Counted from the first letter of the stretch, positions 18,254-28,395 are shown. The stretch: 64,000 bases of DNA from Parietichytrium sp. I65-24A (GCA_012862575.1 BLSF01000009.1:496001-560000), one strand, 5' to 3'. Made by a program: numbers and translations. The notes: generated from the sequence alone by a model not told the origin.

Positions 18254-20419
18254 TTAATTAGCGCTCTTTTCGTTCTTGTCCTCAATTTCCATCTCACTGG
18301 TGTCTTCGGCCATTTTATCTTCTCCGCCAGTACTGTGGCCATCGGGTTCAGCTTCGACTCCGTCGGCACCATCATCTTCCTCGGCAGGAGGGTGTTCAAG
18401 GATCGATTTTGTGCTCGAAGAATGAGATTGCATGCGAATGTTATGAATGACAGTCTGAACCCTGCTGGAAATGGAATGCAATCCTTGCTTTGCAATAGCA
18501 TCTCTAATTTCAGCGAGAGCTCCTTCGAGTTTTGACAGCTCTCCTTTCAACCCTGTATCGACAACGCTGGAAATCTCCCGCTCACCGAAACCCGTCTCAC
18601 CGACGTCGAATTTCCGATAAGACTTTGTAATAGATCCCCGACCACCTTTCCCGAAAGGCACGATCTTGCCTGACGCTGGAGGTGAACTGGAGAGGACACT
18701 GTTAGTGCTTCCTTGGTGAAAGTCGGAACCTGTACGAGAAAACCCAGAAGTAGTAGTCCGTTTCTTGCGTATCTCCCGCTCGGCCATTTTTAAAACATTG
18801 TCGGAATTCTTCTCTCGAAGTCTAGCTTCCCGCTCTAAAATTGTCGCGACCTCTGGGTGTTCGTGCAAAATCTTATCGAAGTCTTCAACAAGCAACACAT
18901 TGAGCTCGCTATATGTGAAAGATCGCACGGTGGCCGTCCGCTTGCTATTCTTCTTCAGCAGGGCGATCTCCCCAAAAAACGAGCCTTGCGATAGAACGGT
19001 GTATATCGTGGACTCTTTCTCGTCCATTGCTTGAACCGTTCCTCTCACTACAAAGTACATCTCATTGCCCATATCACCGCAGCGAATAATGTAATCCCCA
19101 GGGAGGTAAAGCTGCTGTTTCAGATTTGTGACAATTGACTGTACAAACTCTGGGCTAGTCTGTTTGAACATCGGCACAGAAGAGATGAGGCGCTCATTCA
19201 CCTGCATCAACACGTTCTCTTTGTACGCCACACTTAGTTCGCTTAGCCACTGGTGGCCTTGATCCTCGCCACCATTGACGGCCCAGGAAAAGGCGTAATA
19301 GTTCCTTATTCTCTCTGCAATGTCTTTGGAGATGCCCATTTGGCTCATGGACTCGTTCACCTCGTCCATTTTCATCCTCCACTTTGTCAGCTTAGCTTGC
19401 CTTTCCTGAATATAATGCGACACCTGACCAACTATGAATGCCGTCAAGAATGTCCCAAAGACGTTCATCGCAATCGCGTACCATCGTTCAGCAGTTGATT
19501 TTGGCACGCCGTCTCCCAGTAAATATTTTATATTTCCGTGCAGAAACACAGTGTATTTGTCGAATGCCATTCCTTCTCTGAACTCATCATACGCGTCGTC
19601 GTACCATGTCTCTTTCGCGCTTTCAGGACAGCACCACAATAGCACGGTGGTGCCAACCTGAAGAAACACCATCACATTCCCGATGTTGAGAACGAGGCTC
19701 CATAGCGCCGACTCGTCGCTTGCAACAAGCCCCAAGGATCGGACCCGAAGAGTGTCTCGTAGGTATTTGAGCGTCGTTATCGTTAACAAAATTGCCATCT
19801 CTTCTCCGTTCGTCCCTTGGTGCGGCCGTGGAATGAAGATATTCGAGTACGCTACGAGCACCATAAGCAAATCTGCGATGAACCATGACAGCACGTATTG
19901 CTTTATTGCAAGGCCACGCAATCTTAAAGTTCTTCCATCTGGGCCAACCGTAGTGGTGATCAGATTTCCCAATATATCAACGATGAACGCCATCTCGCAA
20001 GCTATATAGTATGACTCGCTGTAAGAAGATTCTTCCATGCCGAAGCCGGACACCATTGAAACGCGAAAGATGTTGTACACAGAAAGTATGTAGCACATGG
20101 TATTAAATAGTCTTCGCGAAAAGCTCCTGTGGTTCCACCAAATTAGATCCCAAGCCCCTGCGACGGTGTCAGTCCCTTCTTGAACCTTGATCTCTGTCAT
20201 GGCCCTTAGCTTGACTTGGGTAATATCGGGAAACTCGAAATATTTGAAGACAGCGAATTCCTTAAACTCTGTTGATATGCCCTCTTCACCGTATTGAACC
20301 GCCGAAACCTTCTTGCTACCTTTCCTGGCAAAGATATTGCTCCACACCCACCTGGCCCCGCTGCTGGCTTCCTCCCATAAGGCATTGCCCTCATCGTTGA
20401 TGCTCTTTCGCCGAACCAT
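18254..20419 (-). CDS. Cyclic-nucleotide-binding channel-like protein, non-canonical pore
   Basis: 721 aa, CNG/HCN/EAG-type layout. Hydrophobic segments lie at about 103-122, 137-158, 172-195, 207-232, 238-262 and 312-336. An S4 segment (TLKYLRDTLRVRSLG, 216-230) has only a few regularly spaced Arg. A pore loop lies near 288-305, then a C-linker and a cNBD at about 425-520 with FGEIALL and RTATVR, the phosphate-binding cassette. The cassette keeps its Glu and Arg, so cAMP/cGMP binding is likely. Aligning the pore to HCN via the conserved Trp312 in AERW places LLG (300-302) where the GYG filter should be. Potassium selectivity is therefore doubtful. The tail is Ser/acid-rich with a short coiled coil (625-650). 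It lies at the plasma or ciliary membrane by analogy. Confidence 0.85.
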   Translation of the reverse strand: MVRRKSINDEGNALWEEASSGARWVWSNIFARKGSKKVSAVQYGEEGISTEFKEFAVFKYFEFPDITQVKLRAMTEIKVQEGTDTVAGAWDLIWWNHRSFSRRLFNTMCYILSVYNIFRVSMVSGFGMEESSYSESYYIACEMAFIVDILGNLITTTVGPDGRTLRLRGLAIKQYVLSWFIADLLMVLVAYSNIFIPRPHQGTNGEEMAILLTITTLKYLRDTLRVRSLGLVASDESALWSLVLNIGNVMVFLQVGTTVLLWCCPESAKETWYDDAYDEFREGMAFDKYTVFLHGNIKYLLGDGVPKSTAERWYAIAMNVFGTFLTAFIVGQVSHYIQERQAKLTKWRMKMDEVNESMSQMGISKDIAERIRNYYAFSWAVNGGEDQGHQWLSELSVAYKENVLMQVNERLISSVPMFKQTSPEFVQSIVTNLKQQLYLPGDYIIRCGDMGNEMYFVVRGTVQAMDEKESTIYTVLSQGSFFGEIALLKKNSKRTATVRSFTYSELNVLLVEDFDKILHEHPEVATILEREARLREKNSDNVLKMAEREIRKKRTTTSGFSRTGSDFHQGSTNSVLSSSPPASGKIVPFGKGGRGSITKSYRKFDVGETGFGEREISSVVDTGLKGELSKLEGALAEIRDAIAKQGLHSISSRVQTVIHNIRMQSHSSSTKSILEHPPAEEDDGADGVEAEPDGHSTGGEDKMAEDTSEMEIEDKNEKSAN

Positions 20420-21068
20420 TTTGCCCGGTCGAGCCCCCGTGCAAGGCTGTACACTCCCTTTCGCCGCTTCGGGGCCTTTGTGCTAGCCTACCTTTGCGAG
20501 TGCGGGGCGCTCACTGAACGCCACTTTGCCGGAATGCACATCGTCCGTCTCGTCCACGGTCACGGGCACTGGATTGGTAACGGCTCGAGGGACTGACTCG
20601 CACCTCTAACTAAAAGCAAGTAAGTCGTGTCTACAATCTGATCAGCGATAGCTGCTGGACTGTGGTGAGCACTAGTACTGAGTACCTACCACCCTACCAC
20701 ACGGGGCCAAAAGCATGGCAGGACTTGCTCACTAACTTATCGTTGGCTTTCGCTCCTCGTAACATACAGCTGTAGGTTCTTGTTGTCAATCCAAATAACC
20801 AGACTCCTTGGTCCAAAAAGTTAGACTCGCTGTAAAATCGGCCTTCCGGTACTCAATAAAAAAGCGATAAAAATGCTGCAAAGCGGCGCATGACATGCTC
20901 GAAATTGGGGACCGGAGCCCCAGAAGGATGCACCTGGCTGAGATGACTGGCATTCAAGTTTTGTTCCTTCCATTATCTGGGGGCGGGGGGGCGGGCTTGG
21001 GGTGAGAAAAGTAAAGTAAAATAGTTCAATATCAAGCTTCAATGAGAAATACAAATTGTACGGTCAAG
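20420..21068. promoter_or_regulatory. Spacer upstream of channel gene
   Basis: GCACTAGTACTGAGTACCTACC at 20670-20690 lies about 260 bases upstream of the channel ATG. A short G-rich run (GGGGGCGGGGGGGCGGG) lies near 20979-20996. No gene supported. Confidence 0.35.
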
Positions 21069-21836
21069 TCAAGCGTTCTCCGCCTCTAGCATCGCCACGA
21101 AATGCTCCGGGTCCAAACGGGGATCCATGGGTTCGTAGCCGCTCCCATAGACGCTCTTCCAGCATGCCGAGGAGATTTCATTGGAGATGTGAGAATTGTT
21201 TGCTTTTGCGAGAGCAGCGCGAGCTCGCTGCGCTCTCAGCCTTTCAAGGCGATCTTTTGCACTTTGCTTTCTCGGATCGCAGTCAACCACATTTTTACGA
21301 ATGCTTTCCAGTACAGTAGATAATTCTGTCGCAGCTGCACCCCTTGGTCGCTTCTCTTTTGAAGAGATTCTCTCCATAGCGGTTGACTGACTCTCGCCGG
21401 TGTGCTGAGTATAATTGTTGCTGGATAATGTTTCTGAGTACCGCCGATTGATGGCCGCGCTTCTGTCATGCCCATGATCAGGATCGAATATTGACTTTCC
21501 GTAGCCCTCGCTGTGCGTGCTTTTAAAGCTCGCCTGACTCGCGAAATGTTCAAAATGGGTCAAGCTCTTGGACGATGCAAAGCCGCCCTTTGTGCCCTCA
21601 ATTCCCTCGTCGCGCGTATCCACCTCCTCTGCGTTGCCCCCTCCCTGGCAACCGCGGCCAGGCCTTGTTTTGCACGAGTCTGATAGACTCGCGTGCCAAG
21701 GGCTCTGCTGAAGAAGAGGCCGTCTGTTTGGAGAAGCCCGCTGCTGACGGCTGAAATAACTAAACCTCTCCACGTTGGGCAACGACAGCGCCTCCAAGTC
21801 TTCGTCAATTGCCACCGAAAGCGGCGGGAGCTCCAT
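21069..21836 (-). CDS. Disordered basic protein, unknown
   Basis: 255 aa from the first ATG (MELPPLSVAIDED); the open frame runs further but only to a GTG. Most of the protein is low-hydrophobicity, Ser/Arg/Gly-rich and probably disordered. One helical, basic stretch (about 190-225: KDRLERLRAQRARAALAKA) is likely coiled coil. The C terminus SVYGSGYEPMDPRLDPEHF is Pro/Tyr-rich and could be a short binding motif. No family was recognised. It is on the same strand as the channel gene, 650 bp away, so probably a separate unit. Confidence 0.6.
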   Translation of the reverse strand: MELPPLSVAIDEDLEALSLPNVERFSYFSRQQRASPNRRPLLQQSPWHASLSDSCKTRPGRGCQGGGNAEEVDTRDEGIEGTKGGFASSKSLTHFEHFASQASFKSTHSEGYGKSIFDPDHGHDRSAAINRRYSETLSSNNYTQHTGESQSTAMERISSKEKRPRGAAATELSTVLESIRKNVVDCDPRKQSAKDRLERLRAQRARAALAKANNSHISNEISSACWKSVYGSGYEPMDPRLDPEHFVAMLEAENA

Positions 21837-22592
21837 GGTTCGAGCCCTCTTTCCGCGCCTGAGTTGCCTCCACCCAACTCGAGACCCTGTCGCGCCTTTC
21901 GATTCAGCCTCGAACTGATAGTTGTGCACTCCTAGTCAAGTCTTTCTCCTGACTGACATAGGTGCATGTTGTGTTATCAATGAATGCTTGTTCGTGGACG
22001 AGACTGTGTCAAATAGTGGCCGTGCTCTAAGACCTGGTCGAGCACAATTCCTGAGCGCCAACTCGCAAGGTTATGCTTCGTATTCCCATGTATTCCCTGT
22101 CAAACCACGTGTGTCCAACTAAGGAAAGGCCAACAAAAAGATCCGTTCTCAAACTTGCAACTCCTACTCAATGATACTAGCGCCCGTGTAGCACACAGAA
22201 TTCGGCAATTCGGATCACGTGCACTACAGTAGACTGCTGAGTACTTACAGTGAGTACTAGCACTAATTCACACGCTCTTCGAACTCACAGTCGATGCCAC
22301 ACCACTTTGATTTGGACGAGATACAGTGGGAAAAGGGACTTCGCATGATTCACATGGAGACCGACCATGAGTGCCGTGAGCGCTGAGTAAGTACGTGGTG
22401 GTGAATTATGGGCTGAACATCACCTTCGTCTTCATTGTGCAACAGGACTACTCTTCCGGGGCCACTGCCGCTCTTGAACTATTCGAGCGCGAGAATTGGA
22501 GGCTTTTGAATTGCTTGCAAGCATAGACCAAGCAAGCCTCACTACAGTGACTTCATTCATCAGGTGCCGAGCCGCCTTTCGCTCGCGGGAGA
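21837..22592. promoter_or_regulatory. Divergent spacer with motif and possible 5' UTR intron
   Basis: GCTGAGTACTTACAGTGAGTACTAG at 22236-22260. A 30-codon upstream frame (22294-22386) ends exactly where a GTAAGT donor begins; an acceptor CAACAG lies at 22440-22445. This may be a 5' UTR intron of the EF-hand gene. Confidence 0.35.
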
Positions 22593-23498
22593 ATGCCGAG
22601 CGAGGACTTGACTGACCTACTCAAGCGGTCGCGGTTAGCTCGTGCTGCAAAAGGTCAAAGCGCACGTGAAACTACAGGATGGACGCGGACCAGTGGCTCG
22701 GAATACTCGCTCAAAAGCTCTCTCAGTGACTATCGCAGCCGAAGAGCAAACTACGACGCTGGCGCGCACGGTAAACGTGGCCGCGGGATGAAAGCGGGTG
22801 ATAGCGGTAAGGGAGTGGGGACGCACAGCAGGCTGGCTCGGTTGCTGAAAGAATGGGGGAGTATGGAGAGTAACTTCGAGAAAGACACTGTAAATGCATC
22901 TCAAAGGCGGCGGCGAATGCTCAGGGTGGAATGGCGCGAATGGCTCAAGACACACAATCCGCCGCTCTACAAAGAAGTGAAGGACCTTTACGAACGAAGG
23001 ATGGATCTGCACGAATGGTTTTGTCTGTTGGATACGGATAACTCTGGAGAGATCAGCACCACGGAGCTAGTCGACCCGATGCTTACTATTGGTCTTTGCA
23101 AGAGCAAAGAGGAGGTGGAGCACCTCGTTGCAGGCGTGGATCAGGATGGCTCAGGTGAAATTGGGTTTGAGGAATTTCTTAGTATCATTTGCTCAGACCC
23201 AGTATCAGAATCGAGCAAGTCTGGAGAGCAAAAGGAAAAAGGAAAAAGAGTGGGGACAAGGCTTTTAGAAAGAGATGGACCTTCCAAAAATAATGCAATA
23301 CTTCAACTTTACAAAGTTGCTGCGGAAGGCGAGCTGGGCGATAAATGTTTGCATTTCTCTTCTCGCTTGTCGAGCTACCGCCGCCGAGTAATTCTACGGG
23401 CGCTTGCGCCTGTTCCAGCCGAAGTTGACTCACCTCAGCGTGCTCACGATATTCGTTGCGTAAACGCTCTGGAAACCCTTTCAAGGAGCAAAAGCTGA
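22593..23498 (+). CDS. EF-hand calcium-binding protein
   Basis: 301 aa. The N terminus (1-110) is basic and disordered, Ser/Arg/Gly-rich. Residues 112-143 are helix (WREWLKTHNPPLYKEV onward). Two adjacent EF-hands follow: loop one D147-E158 (DTDNSGEISTTE) and loop two D183-E194 (DQDGSGEIGFEE), both with all canonical ligand positions and so able to bind calcium. After them comes a distinct C-terminal block with NNAILQLYKVAAEGELGDK and an Arg-rich end. Pairs of this kind appear in many protist regulatory proteins, some flagellar; no specific family is claimed. The start is the first ATG. The next gene (MBOAT) follows on the same strand after 317 bases. Confidence 0.8.
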   Translation: MPSEDLTDLLKRSRLARAAKGQSARETTGWTRTSGSEYSLKSSLSDYRSRRANYDAGAHGKRGRGMKAGDSGKGVGTHSRLARLLKEWGSMESNFEKDTVNASQRRRRMLRVEWREWLKTHNPPLYKEVKDLYERRMDLHEWFCLLDTDNSGEISTTELVDPMLTIGLCKSKEEVEHLVAGVDQDGSGEIGFEEFLSIICSDPVSESSKSGEQKEKGKRVGTRLLERDGPSKNNAILQLYKVAAEGELGDKCLHFSSRLSSYRRRVILRALAPVPAEVDSPQRAHDIRCVNALETLSRSKS

Positions 23499-23815
23499 GT
23501 CACTGGCTCATGTGTAAACGATCGGTTCCATGGCTCCACTTGCCGACACAACAATTTGGCGCAACTTAGTTGACTAACTCAAAAAGTAATAATTATTTAA
23601 CAGTCGCTGGTTGGGGTGGCGATAGGCCTCATGTAGGAAAGCCCGAGCCAACTTGTCCGCGAACGTCTCGTCACGGTTGCCCGAGCGAGTTGCGTTGGAA
23701 AGCCGAGCTTGTAACTGAAGGAGCGACGCGCACTCTCCTTGGTCATAGGCAAGGAGGCAACAGAAGCGCCTTTGGCTGTCTTTGTCGACTGCGCATACAC
23801 CAACTTGTCTGACAG
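23499..23815. other. Spacer between EF-hand and MBOAT genes
   Basis: A short same-strand spacer. I see no gene, repeat or motif cluster in it. Confidence 0.4.
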
Positions 23816-25756
23816 ATGATGTGGGCGAACTTTGACGCTGGCGCTGGCCAGCTCGTCCTGGAAGCTAGCACAGGGCTTGGGTTGATCACTTGGCTGAAGG
23901 CCAGACGTGGCCAAGACGTAGGGACATCCAGAAGCGTCGGCGTCTACAAGTATGGTTGGAGGATGTGGTGCCTCGAGTGCATGGTGTATCTCTACCTTGT
24001 AGCAAGGTTCTATTGGCGCACTCTTGTGGTGGTGGAAGACCTTTCTGACCGATATCGAACGGCGATGAGCTCAGCGCCGCCGCGCACGAGCGGATTACAT
24101 GTGTCGTGGCTTTCCAGTTATCTAGGGGGGCGTCCGATGGATCTCAAGGACGCTCAGTATCATGAGTTCAGGGATAGCTTGCCAATCTTATTGGTGTTGA
24201 TTGTGGCTTATTTGGCTGGAGGGTTCACTCTCCGCAAATTGTGCGCGAGCATGCCGCTTCGATCTCAGGTTCATGTCCGTGCCGCGTACATTGCTTGCTT
24301 TGGTGTAGCAGCAAGCATAGTCTTTCATGAGGCGGACACAATCAAAATCTTTACTCTGACTACCATCAACTACGTGCTGTGCCAAGCCGTGGTGTCAACC
24401 CGGTTTGCACCGGTGGTGCTTTGGAGTTTAAATCTGGCTATGCTATACTTCAATGATGTGTTCCACGGTTACAGATTTGAGTCGCTAGTTGGCTCCAACG
24501 AGTGGACGATTTGGTTGGACAAGCACCGTGGCGATTTACCTTGGCACCTTTCCTTCAACCTCATCATGCTTCGTATGATGAGTTTCAACATGGACTTTTG
24601 GTGGAAAAGGCAGGCTGAGGTAGCGCATCGGCAGGACGAGAGCAAGACAAAGCCAAAGATCTATCAAAGCAAGATTTGGGCGGAGAGGGATCATCCGGAG
24701 AGCCATGGGGAGCATGATTCCAAGGAACTTTGCGAGCAAAGTCGCACCGGCAACTACCACCCAGAATTTGTTTACAAAGACATGGTTTTGTATCAAGCCT
24801 ACTTGGTGTACATTCCGCTGTACATAGCTGGGCCAACCATCACATTCAACAACTTTGTTTCTCACCTTGCAGCTCCTCAGCAAACGTATTCACTCAAAGG
24901 GAAGATGATGTATACGCTGCGGTTTTTGGGAGTCCTGCTCCTGTTTGAAGTGCTGACGCACTACATTTACGTCGGCGCTCTCTCTTTTATGGCTTTCCGG
25001 CACAAGGTGACGGAGTTTAGAAATGGTCAAAAGCTGTGGACACCACTTCTAGTGTACTTGACTCGAAGCTCCGAGGATGGGAACGCGCTGGATTTTGAGC
25101 AGGTAGTTTTCTACTCGTACTGGGCCTTGATGTACCTCTGGTTCAAGTTTCTTCTCATTTGGAGACTTTTCAGGTTGTGGGCAGTCTGTGACGACGTCGA
25201 GCCAGTGGAGAATATGGAGAGGTGCATGAACAACAACTACACGATCGGTGGCTTCTGGCGTGCGTGGCACAGGTCATTTAATCGCTGGCTCGTGCGGTAC
25301 ATTTATGTGCCGCTTGGAGGCAATAGCGGTGGGGTTTTGCGCAAGGTGTTCAACATTTTGATGGTCTTCACCTTTGTAGGTTTCTGGCATGACCTCAAGG
25401 TGGAGCTCTTCGCTTGGGCTTGGTTGCTCTCTATTTTCTTTGTTCCTGAAATTGTAGCAGAGCGATTAAGCCGTGTCGAGAGGGTCGCTCAATTCATGAA
25501 TCAGAACCCGCTCTCCGCAAGTTGGATGACCGCCTTTTGCGGCGCCTGTAACATTATCATGCTCAAGATTGCCAATATCGTGGGCTATACCACCGGTATT
25601 GAAGGTGCCAAACTCTTGCTTCCATCCTTGCGTACTTGGGATGGGGCTGTCTTTGGACTGGAATATCTCTTATTTATGGCATGCGGCGTTCAAATCATGC
25701 AATTTATTCGTGATTCGAGGAGTGAAGATGCAAAAGTGGCTGGAAAAAGAATATAG
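23816..25756 (+). CDS. GUP1: GUP1/HHAT-like membrane-bound O-acyltransferase (MBOAT)
   Basis: 646 aa with about ten hydrophobic segments, typical of MBOAT enzymes. The signature region FWRAWHRSFNRWLVRYIYVP (about 481-500) and PLGGNSGG match the Gup1/HHAT branch. The catalytic His is H525 in GFWHDLKVELFAW. Yeast Gup1 remodels GPI-anchor lipids in the ER by adding a long acyl chain; related HHAT palmitoylates Hedgehog-type proteins. In a protist without Hedgehog, the GPI-remodelling role is the better guess. The N terminus has a first membrane helix near residue 50. Both ATGs at 23816 and 23819 are possible starts. The protein has no large extra domain. It would sit in the ER membrane. Confidence 0.9.
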   Translation: MMWANFDAGAGQLVLEASTGLGLITWLKARRGQDVGTSRSVGVYKYGWRMWCLECMVYLYLVARFYWRTLVVVEDLSDRYRTAMSSAPPRTSGLHVSWLSSYLGGRPMDLKDAQYHEFRDSLPILLVLIVAYLAGGFTLRKLCASMPLRSQVHVRAAYIACFGVAASIVFHEADTIKIFTLTTINYVLCQAVVSTRFAPVVLWSLNLAMLYFNDVFHGYRFESLVGSNEWTIWLDKHRGDLPWHLSFNLIMLRMMSFNMDFWWKRQAEVAHRQDESKTKPKIYQSKIWAERDHPESHGEHDSKELCEQSRTGNYHPEFVYKDMVLYQAYLVYIPLYIAGPTITFNNFVSHLAAPQQTYSLKGKMMYTLRFLGVLLLFEVLTHYIYVGALSFMAFRHKVTEFRNGQKLWTPLLVYLTRSSEDGNALDFEQVVFYSYWALMYLWFKFLLIWRLFRLWAVCDDVEPVENMERCMNNNYTIGGFWRAWHRSFNRWLVRYIYVPLGGNSGGVLRKVFNILMVFTFVGFWHDLKVELFAWAWLLSIFFVPEIVAERLSRVERVAQFMNQNPLSASWMTAFCGACNIIMLKIANIVGYTTGIEGAKLLLPSLRTWDGAVFGLEYLLFMACGVQIMQFIRDSRSEDAKVAGKRI

Positions 25757-26248
25757 ATACACACTGCCACCCAGCCGGTCGATTCTGAAGACGCTTGCGC
25801 TGAGCCTTATTTACAGTGAAGCCAACTCAATTGTGAACGCGAAGTCCGAAACGCGACGATTGAGGTCAGCCACGCGTCAAGATTATAGTTTCGCGATTTA
25901 AAATGAGAAAAGTGGGCTTTCACACGTTTTGTATGTGATATGAGTTAAGATTTACTGTTAGGTCAGATTGTTTTTAATGGATCAAAAAGCGTTTCAGCTG
26001 AATAAGCGCAAAGAAGGAGGACACAAAGCGGCGGCCAAAATCATATGAATAGAGCCACCAAGGCGCGCGATCACACACGAAACTGAAGACACGAGGGGAT
26101 AGAAGGAACAGCGCGATGGAATGAACCACAGCGCCTTACACAGCATACCGGCTTGGGAGACGATCTTTCCGAATAAAAAAGAACGGCATTTTAATAGAGC
26201 TCGCGCTCACTGCAACATGGGTCGAGATCACCCATCACGAGCGAACAT
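25757..26248. other. Convergent 3' spacer
   Basis: Probable 3' UTRs of the MBOAT gene and the small minus-strand gene. AATAAA-containing sequence at 26174-26179. No gene supported. Confidence 0.4.
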
Positions 26249-26602
26249 TTAGAAGCCATTGTCCTCGTCGTCACTTTCAGCATCGTCGTCTTCCAAATGC
26301 ATGTTGAGATCGAAGCGACGGCTTCTGACGCGGGCGCGCATGACATCTCCCGGCGAAGCTTCTGGGTTCTCCTCTAGCTCCTTGAGCTCCTCCTGTCGAG
26401 GATCCATGAGCTTCTCGTGTGGTTCAAACTCGAACGCTGCAGCTGGTGACGACAAAGCACTGGAAGTGCCTACTGAGTCAGCATCCCGTTTCAGCCGCAT
26501 CTCCTTCACCTTTTTGGTCGTGCCGGCGGTATTTCCTCTCCGCTGAAGCAGCGTTGCGCTCATCTTGCGCACCTTGCGCATGCTCGAGTTGTTGGATCCC
26601 AT
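26249..26602 (-). CDS. Small acidic-tailed protein, unknown
   Basis: 117 aa from an ATG. It begins MGSNNSS, which could be N-myristoylated, followed by a basic stretch (MRKVRKMSATLLQRR) that would suit membrane attachment. The middle (about 60-95) is Glu-rich (EELKELEENPE). The C terminus is a strongly acidic run of Asp/Glu. No domain or family was recognised. Coding support is the clean frame and biased composition; it could still be a chance frame. Confidence 0.55.
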   Translation of the reverse strand: MGSNNSSMRKVRKMSATLLQRRGNTAGTTKKVKEMRLKRDADSVGTSSALSSPAAAFEFEPHEKLMDPRQEELKELEENPEASPGDVMRARVRSRRFDLNMHLEDDDAESDDEDNGF

Positions 26603-26865
26603 CGCGCCGACGAACTTGTGTGTGTAGACCCGTGCTCAGCAACCGTGAAAGCACCAGCGATGGGGAACGAGGAATCAGAGCCGCTTGTGAACCAGCGCAG
26701 CGCCTCGCGTTGTGAACGCAGTCGAGCTGGGGACCTGTTTGCTATGAAAACCTGCGTCGATGCATGCACAAGCGGTGGTGCGCGACTTGAGCTTGGGCAG
26801 ACTGTGATTGTGGCTTGACACCTCTGACAACTGAACCCCGACTTGTGCTTCTGCGGGAACGCACA

Positions 26866-26905
26866 CAGTCAGTACTAGGTAGTGGCACTAACCCTGTCTA
26901 GTACA
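26866..26905. promoter_or_regulatory. GTACT motif cluster
   Basis: CAGTCAGTACTAGG and CTGTCTAGTAC, about 270 bases upstream of the small minus-strand gene. A candidate upstream element, inferred from recurrence only. Confidence 0.3.
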
Positions 26906-27002
26906 AGCAGAAAGGAGTCGCGTGAATCATTCCCTCTCTCACCCTTTTTTATCGAAATGATTGACTTGAATTATATATATTTAATTAAATGGTGGAAAGC
27001 AA

Positions 27003-27190
27003 AGAGGGAGGGAGGGAGGGAGGAATGGAGGAAGGGAGGATGGGAGGATGGGGAGTGTTGAGCAGGGACATCCACGAGCTCCTGCGAGGGGGAAGTCCGA
27101 TAAAAAAAGGAAAGAGGGAGGAAGGGAAAATAAGAGGGAGGGATGGAGAGAGGGAGAAGGAGGGTAAGGAGGGAGACAGAGGGGGAGGCA
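27003..27190. repeat. GGGA/GGAA purine tract
   Basis: Nearly 190 bases of G and A on the plus strand, with GGGAGGGAGGGAGGGA at the left end. It has clear G-quadruplex and triplex potential. One non-purine interruption falls near 27060-27100. Confidence 0.85.
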
Positions 27191-27727
27191 GTTCCCTCAC
27201 GAGCTGGGTAGTCGGTAACGATAATTACGGATCCCTTACCCCCCCGCCCCCTTCCTCGTGGCAGTTGGCACACGCAACGTGACCATCTTAATTCTTGACC
27301 TCTACAGATCTCACTGATCATCCAGCGTGTGGAATTATGATCTTTCTTCATTGGGCGAGACAGGAAAGGAGGAGCTGCACATAGCTGCACAACGACCACA
27401 ATTTATCACAATTGTGATGGGAGGAGATGGAGGAGATCTTCAAGAGGGTTTTTACGCGCTTCACTCGTGACTCGTGAGTGGTTGAAGAGAGGTGCACAAG
27501 TTGCCACATAATTGTACCGATACATATACCGAATCGTGTAGAACCTGATCAGAGCCTAAAGAAATTGTTAATAGTGGGACTAAAGTATGCTTGTTTATTG
27601 TTTAGAATAGGAACCGAGGAGGCGCATTGAAACGTGTGCACCACTATACGACATTAAAGTATCCACTATCTTGAGGGCAATTGCCAGGGCAAGTGTATCC
27701 AGCTGCTACTTTCCCTTCCTGGAACTA

Positions 27728-28011
27728 TTAGTGCACCAGGGACCAACACTCCCTGACTTTGGTTTTTGAGTCGTTGTGCAAGTTGAAAAAGATGGCGTTC
27801 TGGTGGCTGTTCCGGAAGCAAATGCAAGCAAAAACGTGGGTGGCGTTGTCGAAAGCTTGGCCCGCACACCAGCCCGCCAGTATGTGCGCCAATGCAAGGA
27901 GAGAAAGATACTCGAAAAGTAACAAAAATCCTCCTATCAATCACACTAACCGATTGCCAAAATAAGTTTGTAAATTCCTGACACCATCGCACTCAGAACC
28001 CTCAGATTCAT
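27728..28011 (-). other. Hydrophobic small frame, possible gene
   Basis: On the minus strand an ATG at 28011 opens a 21-residue frame ending MVSGIYKLILAIG, and a second frame resumes after 17 bases with GGFLLLFEYLSLLALAHILAGW and runs to 27728. The two parts read as one membrane helix if the 17 bases (27934-27950, GTTAG...GATAG) are removed. A 17-base intron would be far below the usual range, so this may be chance, a pseudogene or a sequence error. Reported for its hydrophobic continuity only. Confidence 0.25.
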
Positions 28012-28395
28012 GTCAACGATCTTCCTGGCCTTTGCATGTTTTTGCTGCTTTTGCCTCTTTTGCCAAGTTGGCAAAGACAGGGTGAGGTCAAAGAAATTTA
28101 CTAATACGTACAGTACATCTCTCTCAATCGATCAACTCACTGTGAACGAAGGCAAACATGCCGAGATTGGATGTGCGTGTCAGTAGCCATCCTGACGAGA
28201 TCGTCCACATTCAAGTGAGTGGAGCAAGTGCTTGTTTGAAGAATTTAGAGCAGCCATCAACGTCACAAGGACACGAAATGCCACTTTCGGACGACCAGTC
28301 CGCTTCTCTTTCCGCCAAGGCGATGCGGCTTGCGTTTTAACTGCCGTTCTTCGTCAGCGAAAGCTGAAATTTGAACTCTGAATCCTTTTTTTGGT

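Noticed and set aside
26659-26818. Frame starting MGNEESEPL, a myristoylation-like start
   Set aside because: About 50 codons, lies in the upstream region of the small minus-strand gene and has no further support.
28010-28186. 58-codon plus-strand frame starting with a Cys/Phe-rich signal-peptide-like segment
   Set aside because: Short, on the opposite strand of another weak frame, no homology and no clean spliced extension in phase.
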